A stretch of DNA of 64,000 nucleotides from Azophilus sp965215035. Its GTDB lineage: Bacteria > Pseudomonadota > Gammaproteobacteria > Pseudomonadales > Azotimanducaceae. The position numbers and the translations under genes are program-made. The DNA is taken from positions 682,001-746,000 of the forward strand of contig OZ244040.1 of NCBI GenBank assembly GCA_965215035.1, in the 5' to 3' direction. A model generated the notes under the pieces. The model worked only from the letters and a program-made list of their open reading frames with translations, was not told the origin of the DNA and ran no database searches. Shown here piece after piece: positions 1 through 8,502 of this stretch (position 1 is its first letter; every line of letters begins with the position of its first letter).

Positions 1-114
1 GTTTTGAATGATCTACCGAACGTGCGGATAGATCCGGAACGAAGCGAACCGCCCCGGATCGAAGGCTGGACACTGCGATCAGTCTTGTCGTTACCAGTCG
101 TGTGGGATGCCTAG
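1..114 (+). CDS. Cytochrome P450, C-terminal end only (partial)
   Basis: An open frame enters from the left edge and stops with TAG at 112-114, leaving 37 codons. The tail reads like the last strands of a bacterial P450: an Ile-Asp-Pro stretch, a Pro-Pro-Arg-Ile-Glu-Gly segment, then a Leu-Pro-Val-Val-Trp end, which matches the usual closing LPV motif of that family. The heme-binding region lies outside the window. It would be the first gene of the catabolic island, 24 bases before the next start. A complete P450 and a ferredoxin downstream fit the context. The call rests on a short tail. Confidence 0.55.
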   Translation, partial: VLNDLPNVRIDPERSEPPRIEGWTLRSVLSLPVVWDA

Positions 115-138
115 AGCAGCGGACAGGGAAGTAGCAGA

Positions 139-1131
139 GTGACAAGAGTATTGAATACATTACCGGTCGAAGACGATTACCCGCGCAGAACGTTTCCGGA
201 CCTTCCCTTCTGGACTGAGAGCTACGCACATTGGGCCTATCCGAAGGAAGGAGACTTTGGGATTTATGTGCATTACCAACGCCAGTCAACCGATCCACGG
301 ATATGGAAATGCATGACCACTCTCTTAATGGATGACGGAACGGCCTACGTGATGAAAGCCTATGGTCCGCAAGCTGATGACTCTGGTCCCGGGCCCTCGA
401 CTATGAAGACGACGATCAGGTCGCCGGGTCAAAAGTACCATTTTGTCATGGACGGTTGCGCCATGAAGGTCAATCAGGAGGACCTGTGGAATCGCGAGCT
501 TCGCGACACGATTGTGGAGGCTGTGTGCATTGACTTTGAATTGGATGCTCTAGCGCCACTCTGGTGCATGGATGCTTCGCGACTCAAGTCTAAGAGTAAT
601 GCAGCCATGCACGCGCACTATGAACAGGCGCATACGTCTAAAGGCCTGATTCGATTGGCAGGTAGGCAGAGGGAGTTCGAAGGATACGGCTACCGCGATC
701 ATTCCTACGGACCGCGTACCTATAACAAAATGGGGGACGGAAACATTGTGTTCGGCATGTTTCCAAGTGGAAATGCTCTTTGGTTTATGTACACAGAAAA
801 CGCGGACGGGAGTTCGGGAATATGCGAGGGAGCGGTCTATTGCGAGGGCCTACTGGAGCAGGCTGAAATCCTAAGTCCACCCCTGTCAGTCAAACTGCTG
901 AGAGAGCCCAACCTCAAGTATTTGTTTCGAACCCCCTCGCAGGACGTTAATCTGAACGTCACCTATCTGGGGCGGGGAATGCCCTTCACGCTGGTACATC
1001 CTGCCGAACAGATTATTGGTAGCTTGGGCGGATTCTCAGCCCTGAAACAAGCTTACTGCGAACTCAACATACAATTGGAGTGGAACGGTGAAATCGGTTA
1101 TGGAAGCGCTCAGTCAACGATCACCGGCTGA
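139..1131 (+). CDS. CrtC/AttH-like hypothetical protein (DUF7064/DUF7065-type)
   Basis: This 330-residue protein starts at GTG and has no signal peptide or membrane segment. Residues 182-193 carry GYGYRDHSYGPR, which resembles the conserved RDHSWG-type motif of hydroxyneurosporene-synthase/AttH-like proteins. These are two-lipocalin-fold proteins often found in steroid, terpene and fatty-acid catabolic clusters. The biochemical role of this branch is not established. Some members of the wider fold are hydratases or isomerases of hydrophobic substrates. Position directly after a P450 and before SnoaL, SDR and oxidoreductase genes supports a role in substrate handling. Family assignment is from recalled motif similarity only. 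Confidence 0.45.
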   Translation: MTRVLNTLPVEDDYPRRTFPDLPFWTESYAHWAYPKEGDFGIYVHYQRQSTDPRIWKCMTTLLMDDGTAYVMKAYGPQADDSGPGPSTMKTTIRSPGQKYHFVMDGCAMKVNQEDLWNRELRDTIVEAVCIDFELDALAPLWCMDASRLKSKSNAAMHAHYEQAHTSKGLIRLAGRQREFEGYGYRDHSYGPRTYNKMGDGNIVFGMFPSGNALWFMYTENADGSSGICEGAVYCEGLLEQAEILSPPLSVKLLREPNLKYLFRTPSQDVNLNVTYLGRGMPFTLVHPAEQIIGSLGGFSALKQAYCELNIQLEWNGEIGYGSAQSTITG

Positions 1132-1158
1132 ATCGGCAACGAGAAACTAGGTGGCGAT

Positions 1159-1629
1159 GTGGCATTTGTTGATATTGATCATGCGACCCGCGCGGAGTTG
1201 CTCGAACTCCCCAGTCGGTACGCGGACGCGCTCAACACCAATCGGGTGGAGGGCTTTGTTGGCTCGTTTGCTCCCGATGGAGTCTGGGACGTTTCATCTT
1301 CGAACCCCAAGTGGCTCGCACAGGGAGGAGATGCGATTGCGAAACTCTACGAGTATCTTCGTGGGGCACATGAGTGGGTATTCCAGGTCGTCTATCAGTC
1401 CATGATACTAGAGTGCTCGGGAGAACACGCAAGGGTTCGTACGTACGTTGGGGAGTACGGCAATATAAGGGGTGGCGGTGTGCAGCTCTTTGGTGTGTAT
1501 AACGATGAATGCGTCAAACACGAAGGTCAGTGGTACTTTTCGTACAGGAAGTTTGATGCGCTCTACCATGGGCCTCCCGACCTGCTGGCAGATCCAAAGC
1601 GCTACCCCGCGCCGCGGAATTTTCGTTAG
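1159..1629 (+). CDS. SnoaL-like/NTF2-fold protein
   Basis: This 156-residue protein with a GTG start looks like a SnoaL_4-type NTF2-fold domain: an N-terminal helix with Leu-Pro-Ser-Arg-Tyr-Ala-Asp-Ala-Leu, a segment with Phe-Ala-Pro-Asp-Gly-Val-Trp-Asp, and alternating strands. Members form a small alpha+beta cone and include polyketide cyclases, limonene epoxide hydrolase relatives and dehydratases. It lies 27 bases after the preceding gene in the same direction, so the two are probably co-transcribed. A second SnoaL-like gene sits at 13562-14062 in the same island. The substrate cannot be read from sequence. Confidence 0.65.
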   Translation: MAFVDIDHATRAELLELPSRYADALNTNRVEGFVGSFAPDGVWDVSSSNPKWLAQGGDAIAKLYEYLRGAHEWVFQVVYQSMILECSGEHARVRTYVGEYGNIRGGGVQLFGVYNDECVKHEGQWYFSYRKFDALYHGPPDLLADPKRYPAPRNFR

Positions 1630-1673
1630 TTGGACAGGACACTAGAAGTCGGTCGGAGGCAGAGTAGGGGCAG

Positions 1674-2444
1674 ATGGCTGAGACCAAGAGAATTCGCGTA
1701 GCAATCGTCACGGGCGCAGCTTCTGGTATAGGAAGGGCTGCTGCCCAATGTCTTGCCGATGCGGGAAACACCGTGGTGCTTGCCGATATTCGGGAGTCTG
1801 AGGGGACGACCGCAGCAGAGACTATTGGACAGGGTGCGGTGTACCGATATCTGGACGTGAGTGATGAGCAAGGTTGGTTGGATTTGATCGCTTGGGCCAA
1901 AGCCGAGTTGGGCGGTTTCGATATTTTGGTGAACAACGCCGCCACCTTTACGTTTGGCGCTATTGACAGCGTAACCTACGAGGATTGGTTGCACACCTTC
2001 AAAGTCAATGCCGGAGGACCGTTTCTTGGCTGTAAGCACGCGGTGCGAGAAATGAAGGGCACTGGTGGGGTGATCGTGAACGTGTCCTCGAACTCGACAA
2101 TCCTAGGTATCAACAACGTTCCTATATACTCCACTTCGAAGGCGACGGTGAACACTCTGACACGTTCAATAGCGGCGTACGTGCGCAAGCACCATCTTCC
2201 AATTCGTTGCAACACAATTGTTCCTGCCGGAACTGTAAGCGACTCCCTGCGCTCATACTTTCTGGACTCGCTCGACATCGATATTCTCTCAGGCACCCCT
2301 GAGGCGGAAGAAATTCTCAAGCAGTTCACGCCGGCAGAACATGTTGGGGCGGCCATAGCGATGCTATGTTCTGACCAGGCTGTCGGTGTGAACGGTGCGG
2401 AACTACTCGCCGACGAGGCGCAAACACTCACGATGTTGGTGTAG
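1674..2444 (+). CDS. Short-chain dehydrogenase/reductase (SDR)
   Basis: A 256-residue classical SDR. The Rossmann motif TGAASGIG is at residues 13-20, NNA at 87-89, the catalytic serine is at about 138-139, and Tyr152 and Lys156 form the YxxxK motif (YSTSK). Family members oxidise or reduce alcohols and ketones with NAD(P)(H). The C-terminus lacks the common GxxxxVDGG ending, having Val-Asn-Gly-Ala-Glu-Leu-Leu-Ala-Asp-Glu instead. The stop lies 8 bases before the molybdopterin oxidoreductase start, so translational coupling is likely. It probably acts on an alcohol or ketone made by the island's oxygenases. Confidence 0.88.
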   Translation: MAETKRIRVAIVTGAASGIGRAAAQCLADAGNTVVLADIRESEGTTAAETIGQGAVYRYLDVSDEQGWLDLIAWAKAELGGFDILVNNAATFTFGAIDSVTYEDWLHTFKVNAGGPFLGCKHAVREMKGTGGVIVNVSSNSTILGINNVPIYSTSKATVNTLTRSIAAYVRKHHLPIRCNTIVPAGTVSDSLRSYFLDSLDIDILSGTPEAEEILKQFTPAEHVGAAIAMLCSDQAVGVNGAELLADEAQTLTMLV

Positions 2445-2452
2445 GACGTTCA

Positions 2453-4588
2453 ATGGAGATCAGGGAAACCTTTTGCCGCATCTGTGAGCCAGCCTGTCCC
2501 ATGCGGGCGCGTTACGGCGCGAGTGGAAAGCTCGAAAGGCTATTGCCCGATCCAGATCATCCGAGCGGAAGCGTGGCGTGCCACAAGGGGCTGTCGTTTC
2601 TGGAGATTCACAACGATCCAGATCGCCTCCAATGGCCGCTGAAGCGCAGGAACCCGAGGACGGAGTCCAAAGGCGACTTTCATGCAATCAATTGGGAGGA
2701 CTCATTCGCAGAAATCGGCGAACGACTGAGATCGATTCGAGAAAAGCATGGTCCGGATTCAATAGCTCTCTTCTACGGGAATGCCGTATTGGGGGATTCA
2801 AGAGGGTTTTTTGCGGTGAGCCAGTTGATGAACCTATCAGGGTCACGGATGTTGTTCAACGCCAATTCTCAAGATGCCGCGAACAAAACGAGAGGCTGTG
2901 CGGAGATCTATGGAAGTCCCGCGTTTCTCTCGCCGGATCTTACCAACGCCCAGTATCTTCTTTGCATCGGCGCCAACCCCAAGATTTCGCGATGGACCGG
3001 TGTTTCGATCCGCAATGATGCCTTAGAGGCACTCAAAGCTATCAGGCGTCGTGGAGGAAAGGTGTGCTTCGTGAATCCCCGGCAAACCGAATCCTCCACG
3101 CCGGAGACCGGTGAAACCTTGCGCATCAAGCCTGGCACGGACGTGTACTTCCTAGCTTCTTTGATGAATGAAATCCATCGTCGCAACGGATTCGATCGCG
3201 AGATTATTGGGAAATATGGTAAGAACGTCCAAGGTCTCATTGATTTTGTGACGATCTATCCAACCGAAAGGGTCGCATCGGTCACGGGATTGTCGGCCGA
3301 GGAGATCAAACAAGTCGCATCGGATCTTCTTGCCGCAGAATCAGCGATCGTATACAGCGGCACTGGACTTAACCAAAGTAGACAGGGACTGCTCGCCTAC
3401 TGGCTGGCGGAAATGGTCAACTTTGTCACTGGAAATATGGGCCGGGATGGTGGGACATTCAGCCCGAATGGGTACTTTACGGAAAAGACGCCCGTTGATC
3501 TCGATGGCCTGAAACCTTTTGCCACCAGCGTTGGAGAGCTCATGCCGCCACCGGGGGAATTTCTGCCTCAGCCGGCCGTATTGTTACCTGATCTCATCAA
3601 AGGTGGCGACGTTAAAGCACTCGTCACCTTCTATACCAATCCCATGCTGTCTGTGGGTGGGGAGATCAAGCTTCGCGAGGCTCTGCCTGACCTTGACTTG
3701 ATGGTGTGTGTCGATATCTACAGAAGCGCGACCGCGGAGATGTCAGATTATGTGCTGGCCGCGACGGATTGGCTCGAACGTGAAGACATTAACTATTTTC
3801 TCGGAATGGGATACCAACCTCAGACTCCCTACGTTCAATACAGCGATGCGATGGAGACCCCGGCACCCGGACGTCGCCATGATTGGTGGATAGTAAGCAG
3901 AATAGCACAGGAAATGGGCCTTCCATCGGTTCTCGATGACCCGGACTTGGCTCAGGATGGATTCGCGCCGGTAAATACGCTATTGGCCGCAAGCAACCTG
4001 TCCATAGACAAGCTACGAACAATGCCGAGGCAAACCGCCGTATTTGAGCAGTCCAGCAAGGATGCCGTTTTCGAACGAAACCTCGTACGCGAGGATCGTA
4101 AGGTCGACTGTTGTCCACCCAACTTCTCCAAGGCGGGGCTGTTTGAAAGATGCTCGGAGATTTTCGAGGAGCTCGTGAACGAACCGGAAGGTGTTCTGAA
4201 ACTGATCTCGCTGCGTACAAACCATATGCACAACAGTTGGTTGGTGAACAGCCGAAAAATCCGACAAGACGCCGTCACGGAAAATCCACTCTACATGTCT
4301 TCGCTGGATGCAGATCGGCTAGGTCTTTTTGATGGGGACATGGTGAGCGTCTTCAATGAAAACGGCCGGATCAGGGTGCGACTACGCATAAGCGATGAAT
4401 TCAGATCCGGAGTTGTTGCCATGACTCACGGATGTGGCAACTCAAAAAGCCATGGACTCAGATTCGCGCAGGGGCATCCGGGTGTCAACTGCAACCAACT
4501 CATGCCAACCAGCAAGGGCAGTGTTGAGCCGCTCAGCAACATGTCTTGGTTGAACGGCGTGCCGGTGCAAGTTGCCAGGGTGGCTTAG
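2453..4588 (+). CDS. Molybdopterin-dependent oxidoreductase (formate dehydrogenase/thiosulfate reductase-like)
   Basis: A 711-residue member of the complex iron-sulfur molybdoenzyme (bis-MGD) family. Cys8, Cys11, Cys15 and Cys43 form a C-x2-C-x3-C-x27-C [4Fe-4S] site at the N-terminus. The C-terminal molydopterin dinucleotide-binding domain is recognisable from about residue 595 (RTNHMHNSW, then a GDMVSVFNENG-type strand). No twin-arginine leader is present, so the enzyme should be cytoplasmic. No iron-sulfur or membrane subunit gene lies beside it. Known families with this layout oxidise or reduce formate, thiosulfate or organic substrates. The substrate here is unknown, and the direct neighbours are an SDR and a Rieske oxygenase. 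Confidence 0.85.
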   Translation: MEIRETFCRICEPACPMRARYGASGKLERLLPDPDHPSGSVACHKGLSFLEIHNDPDRLQWPLKRRNPRTESKGDFHAINWEDSFAEIGERLRSIREKHGPDSIALFYGNAVLGDSRGFFAVSQLMNLSGSRMLFNANSQDAANKTRGCAEIYGSPAFLSPDLTNAQYLLCIGANPKISRWTGVSIRNDALEALKAIRRRGGKVCFVNPRQTESSTPETGETLRIKPGTDVYFLASLMNEIHRRNGFDREIIGKYGKNVQGLIDFVTIYPTERVASVTGLSAEEIKQVASDLLAAESAIVYSGTGLNQSRQGLLAYWLAEMVNFVTGNMGRDGGTFSPNGYFTEKTPVDLDGLKPFATSVGELMPPPGEFLPQPAVLLPDLIKGGDVKALVTFYTNPMLSVGGEIKLREALPDLDLMVCVDIYRSATAEMSDYVLAATDWLEREDINYFLGMGYQPQTPYVQYSDAMETPAPGRRHDWWIVSRIAQEMGLPSVLDDPDLAQDGFAPVNTLLAASNLSIDKLRTMPRQTAVFEQSSKDAVFERNLVREDRKVDCCPPNFSKAGLFERCSEIFEELVNEPEGVLKLISLRTNHMHNSWLVNSRKIRQDAVTENPLYMSSLDADRLGLFDGDMVSVFNENGRIRVRLRISDEFRSGVVAMTHGCGNSKSHGLRFAQGHPGVNCNQLMPTSKGSVEPLSNMSWLNGVPVQVARVA

Positions 4589-4643
4589 CACAATGTCTGA
4601 ACCAGTCCTACTGGCAGCATGAACCAAGGAAAAGCAGGGATGA

Positions 4644-6083
4644 ATGAAGCAACGATGGTTAGGGGACGTGGCGATGTCGAGTAGAGAAGATGCTGCTCTG
4701 GTTGGCACGGCCAGGTGCGATGCGCCGTCCGTACAGGAGATCTATGAATACGAAAGAAAACGCATCCCCGCAGTGCTGCTTGAGGAATGCTACACCTACA
4801 CCGGCAGCGACAATATCCCAGTCTCTAGGTACACCAGCCGGGAGTTCCTCGCACTCGAGTATTCGCATGTGTGGCAAAAGGTCTGGCAAATGGCTGGCCG
4901 TATTGAACGCATACCAAATGTGGGCGACTATTTTCTCTACGAAATTGGCGATCTCTCCCTGATCATCATCAGAACTGCGGAAGAGGAAATCTCCGCTCTG
5001 CACAATTTTTGCATGCATCGCGCACGTAAGCTCACCAACACCGAGCAGGGAAGCGTGAAGGGATTCCGCTGTCCATTCCACGGTTGGGAATACGAGGTTG
5101 ATGGGAGTATTAGGAACGTGCCCTGCAGGTGGGATTTTTCTCACCTGACAGACGAAGAAATGAGCTTGCGCAAGGCGAAGACCGCAACCTGGGGCGGATT
5201 CATTTTTGTCAATTTCGATCTGAATTGCGTTTCGCTGCGCGAATACATGGGTGACTTTTGGACCCATTTCGATTCATATCCATTGGAGGACACTTATACC
5301 CATACGCACATTCGAAAAAAACTACCCTGCAACTGGAAGGCGGGCATAGAAGCATTTTCTGAAGGCTACCATTCGATCGCCACCCATCCTCAGTTGTTGC
5401 CCTTCCTTGCGGATGCAAACTCACAATACGACAACTATGTTGGTGAGCATTTCAACCGTATGCTGAATCCGCAAGGCGTCAGCAGTCCGCATCTCGGCGA
5501 GCTGGCTGGACAAGAAATCGTAGACGCCATGTTGGGCGGGGCGTCTTCGCACCAAGGCTCGGATGGACCCAAACTTCCACAGGGTGTCAGCGCTCGCAGC
5601 TTCCTCGCGGAGTCAACACGCAAGGCCGCTCATAGGGTAACCGGTGTGGACCATAGTGATCGATCGGATGCTGAAATGCTCGATGTCATTCAGTACACGG
5701 TCTTCCCCAACTTTTTTCCTTGGGGTGGGACATGGCTAAACACTACCATTTACCAATTCAAGCCCAATGGCTACGATCCGGACACATGCCTTTTGGAGAT
5801 TTACTTGTTGAGGAGATTTGACAAGGAAAAGCCGCGCCCACCCCCGAGAAGATTGCAGATTCTTCGTGACGACCAATCCTTCACCGAAGCCGAGAACTTC
5901 TCGTCGCTCGGACCTATCTTTGATCAGGATATGCTGAACATGGAGTTTGTGCAGAAGGGCATGAAGGCAGCAAAGGCGACAAAGAAGGCCATTAGTTTGG
6001 GGAATTATCAGGAATCAAGGATCCGCGATCTTCATGAGATGATCGACCGATATCTTGCCGGGGAACTTCCAGCCAAAGCCTAG
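4644..6083 (+). CDS. Rieske non-heme iron ring-hydroxylating oxygenase, alpha subunit
   Basis: A 479-residue Rieske oxygenase. The [2Fe-2S] site is C-x-H-x17-C-x2-H: Cys123, His125, Cys143 and His146 (CMHR and CPFHGW). The mononuclear iron site is in EGYHSIATHP, with His243 and His248. An acidic residue, Glu240, lies where many members have Asp. Members add oxygen to aromatic rings or steroid/terpenoid carbons using electrons from a ferredoxin or reductase. No beta subunit is adjacent, but a ferredoxin gene follows 27 bases downstream. A second start, ATG at 4674, has a better ribosome site (AGGGG, 8 bases upstream) and would remove 10 residues. Confidence 0.9.
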   Translation: MKQRWLGDVAMSSREDAALVGTARCDAPSVQEIYEYERKRIPAVLLEECYTYTGSDNIPVSRYTSREFLALEYSHVWQKVWQMAGRIERIPNVGDYFLYEIGDLSLIIIRTAEEEISALHNFCMHRARKLTNTEQGSVKGFRCPFHGWEYEVDGSIRNVPCRWDFSHLTDEEMSLRKAKTATWGGFIFVNFDLNCVSLREYMGDFWTHFDSYPLEDTYTHTHIRKKLPCNWKAGIEAFSEGYHSIATHPQLLPFLADANSQYDNYVGEHFNRMLNPQGVSSPHLGELAGQEIVDAMLGGASSHQGSDGPKLPQGVSARSFLAESTRKAAHRVTGVDHSDRSDAEMLDVIQYTVFPNFFPWGGTWLNTTIYQFKPNGYDPDTCLLEIYLLRRFDKEKPRPPPRRLQILRDDQSFTEAENFSSLGPIFDQDMLNMEFVQKGMKAAKATKKAISLGNYQESRIRDLHEMIDRYLAGELPAKA

Positions 6084-6110
6084 TGCCTCGTCCAACTGAT
6101 GATTGCGTAG

Positions 6111-6425
6111 ATGGTAAAAATTGTATTCGTCACTGAACTTGGAGCCCGTGTAGATGTCGTAGCCACTCCCGGCTTGTCCTTGATGGAGGCTGCGCTGGAA
6201 GCCGGGGTCGAGGGTATTCTGGCGGAGTGCGGTGGAGCATGTAGCTGCGCCACCTGCCATGTCATCTTGGATGATGATTGGCACCAGCGACTTGGGAGTC
6301 CCAGCGAACTCGAAGATGGAATGCTTGAGTTTTCCGAAAATGCGTGTGAACGGAGCCGCTTGAGCTGCCAGATTGACGTTATTGAGGAAATGGACGGAAT
6401 GATTGTTCGAGTAGGGGGTGCCTAA
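6111..6425 (+). CDS. [2Fe-2S] ferredoxin, adrenodoxin type
   Basis: A 104-residue ferredoxin. Cysteines 40, 46 and 49 form the C-x5-C-x2-C loop (ECGGACSCATCH) and Cys86 (RLSCQ) is the fourth ligand, the pattern of adrenodoxin/putidaredoxin-type proteins. These pass single electrons from an NAD(P)H-dependent reductase to P450s or Rieske oxygenases. It follows the Rieske gene by 27 bases, so it is the likely donor for that oxygenase, for the P450s of the island, or both. No ferredoxin reductase gene is visible in the window, so the reductase must be encoded elsewhere. Confidence 0.92.
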   Translation: MVKIVFVTELGARVDVVATPGLSLMEAALEAGVEGILAECGGACSCATCHVILDDDWHQRLGSPSELEDGMLEFSENACERSRLSCQIDVIEEMDGMIVRVGGA

Positions 6426-6452
6426 ACCAGGCGATCCCCGAGAGAAAGAGAA

Positions 6453-7568
6453 TTGGTCAAAAATAGCGAGCTTTTAGCGGAAAAGGCAGTCCAGTCGGGT
6501 GTCGATGGAATCGCGCAACCGCTGACGGTTTTTCTTGCTGCGCACATGCCGGAAGCGACGGATGTTCGGGTCGCCAACATCGATACGCCTCCCGTCGACA
6601 GCGGCTTCTCAGCGGAAAACTTCTTTGTCGACCTGACCTGGACGGAGGGAAACACGCCGCGTCAGGCGCGCTATGTCGTCAGGCGGCAAGCCAAGTTTAC
6701 GATGTTCCCCGGCAGGAGTTTCAGCCGGGAGCGCCGCATCCAGGAGATCCTGTCCACAAAAACGGGTCTCCCGGTACCGGAAATCCTGGCCTATGAGGAC
6801 GATCCGGCCGTTCTGGACGGACGCTTCTACGTCATGTCGTGCCTGCATGGTGCCACACCTCCGTCGGCTTCGCCCCATGAAACCGGCATGCTGACCGTGT
6901 TGTCCGAACAGGCCCGCCGCAAGTTGTGGTTTTCAGGGCTTGCGCGCCTAGGCGAGCTGCACAGACTCGACGCCGTCGGCCTAGGCCTGGATTTCGTATC
7001 GGATTCCGCTCAATCCGGTTCCGAGCTGACCGGCCTGCTCGATTACTGGGAGCAGCACTACGCGCAGAGTTGCGGCGGCAGACCCTTGCAACTGATGAGC
7101 GAGGCATTGGCCTGGCTGCGCAGCAACAGGCCGGAAGAAACAGAAGCGTCACTGGTCTGGGGCGATGCGCGCATCGGCAACATGTTGTTCGACGATAACC
7201 AGGACTGCGTGGGCATCGTCGACTGGGAACTGGCCTCACTGGGCGACCCGCTGCAGGATCTCGCTTACTGGACCTACATTGACGACCACTATATCCAAAT
7301 CGCGAGTCACGGCGCGTTGCCGGGGTGGCCGACAATGGAAGACACAATCGCTGCCTACCAGGTCGCTTCCGGGAAAGCCGTGGACGAAAGGAAGTTGATG
7401 TACTACCGGCTGGTAGCCGGCTATTGGACCGTGTGTACGTTGAGCCGGTTGGTCGCCATCAAGAAGCAGGTAGGGCAATTTCCCGCGGAGCTGGAAGTCA
7501 CCGAGGCCACTTTTTCGCCCGTTTCCTTTTATCGCTCGGAGTTCGAGTCGACAGTTTCAATATTTTAA
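6453..7568 (+). CDS. Aminoglycoside phosphotransferase-like (ACAD10/FadE36-type) protein
   Basis: A 371-residue APH-family kinase-like protein. The catalytic loop WGDARIGNML lies near residue 236 and the metal-binding DWE about 20 residues later, inside VGIVDWELASLGDP. This subfamily, related to the N-terminal domain of ACAD10 and mycobacterial FadE36, is common in steroid and branched-chain acyl-CoA catabolic clusters, where phosphorylation of a hydroxy-acyl substrate has been proposed. The start is TTG with a GAGAGAAAGAG ribosome site just upstream. The gene and its downstream neighbour look visibly richer in G+C than the flanking genes, which hints at a separate origin. Confidence 0.82.
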   Translation: MVKNSELLAEKAVQSGVDGIAQPLTVFLAAHMPEATDVRVANIDTPPVDSGFSAENFFVDLTWTEGNTPRQARYVVRRQAKFTMFPGRSFSRERRIQEILSTKTGLPVPEILAYEDDPAVLDGRFYVMSCLHGATPPSASPHETGMLTVLSEQARRKLWFSGLARLGELHRLDAVGLGLDFVSDSAQSGSELTGLLDYWEQHYAQSCGGRPLQLMSEALAWLRSNRPEETEASLVWGDARIGNMLFDDNQDCVGIVDWELASLGDPLQDLAYWTYIDDHYIQIASHGALPGWPTMEDTIAAYQVASGKAVDERKLMYYRLVAGYWTVCTLSRLVAIKKQVGQFPAELEVTEATFSPVSFYRSEFESTVSIF

Positions 7569-7587
7569 GCAAAGGCGTGTATTCGAT

Positions 7588-8427
7588 ATGACCCAACGCA
7601 GGAGCATACTCTCGAGATTTGACCTGACCGGCCGCGGTGCGCTCGTCACCGGCGGCAGCAAGGGCATCGGCAAAAGCCTTGCCCTAGCACTGTCGGAGGC
7701 GGGCGCCGACGTGCTGATTGCGGCGCGCAACGTAGAAGGCCTGAAAGCCGCGGCCGAAGAAATTGCGGTGGCTTCGGGAAATCGCGTGGAGTATTGCGCC
7801 GTGGATCTTGCAGACCGTGAATCGACCAGGAGCCTAGCCATCCGGGCGCAAGAGATTCTCGGTGGCGTCGACATCCTTGTCGCCAATGCAGCGGTCGAAA
7901 TGAACGAGCCCGTCGCGAGCATTCTCGACGAGAGCATCGACCCGGTGGTGGAAACGAATTTCATCTCATCCGTCGTGCTCACTCGCGAACTGGTGCAAGG
8001 GATGAAACGGCGGGGTTGGGGGCGGATCATCTATATCTCGTCCGCCACCGTATACAAATCCTCGGCAGACGGACACTCGATCTATTCGGGCACCAAGGCC
8101 GCATTGCACGCGTTCGCGCGTACCGCGGCGGTAGAGCTCGGAGGCGAAGGCATTACGGTGAATGTGGTCGCGGCCGGAACCTATTACACCCAGATGGCGG
8201 CAAGGCATTTCGATGCGCTTGAGCCGCAAGCCAGGGAAGCCGGGTTAGCCCTGTATTCGCAAATGAATGCAGTCGGCCGCTGGGGCCGGACCGATGAAAT
8301 GGAAGGGCCGGTGCTGCTGCTTGCCAGCGATGCGAGCAGCTACATGACGGGCTCGGTCATAACGGTCGATGGCGGCTTGTCTATCCGAATGACACCGAAC
8401 GCTCCAAGTCCCACCCCAGGTCCGTAG
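7588..8427 (+). CDS. Short-chain dehydrogenase/reductase (SDR)
   Basis: A 279-residue classical SDR with TGGSKGIG at residues 21-28, an Ala-Asn-Ala-Ala cofactor segment at 99-102, a catalytic Ser near 151-152, Tyr166 and Lys170 (YSGTK), and the canonical C-terminal YMTGSVITVDGG. It follows the phosphotransferase by 19 bases and shares its higher G+C. It is distinct in sequence from the SDR at 1674-2444, so the island encodes two separate dehydrogenase steps. A proline-rich tail of about 10 residues follows the core. The substrate is unknown. The next gene is convergent. Confidence 0.9.
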   Translation: MTQRRSILSRFDLTGRGALVTGGSKGIGKSLALALSEAGADVLIAARNVEGLKAAAEEIAVASGNRVEYCAVDLADRESTRSLAIRAQEILGGVDILVANAAVEMNEPVASILDESIDPVVETNFISSVVLTRELVQGMKRRGWGRIIYISSATVYKSSADGHSIYSGTKAALHAFARTAAVELGGEGITVNVVAAGTYYTQMAARHFDALEPQAREAGLALYSQMNAVGRWGRTDEMEGPVLLLASDASSYMTGSVITVDGGLSIRMTPNAPSPTPGP

Positions 8428-8502
8428 CCGGTTAGGTTAATTGCCTGTCTTCACTGGTGCTGCTCAGACACCTGCGTAGCGCTGGATTCCGACTCCGGGA
8501 AT

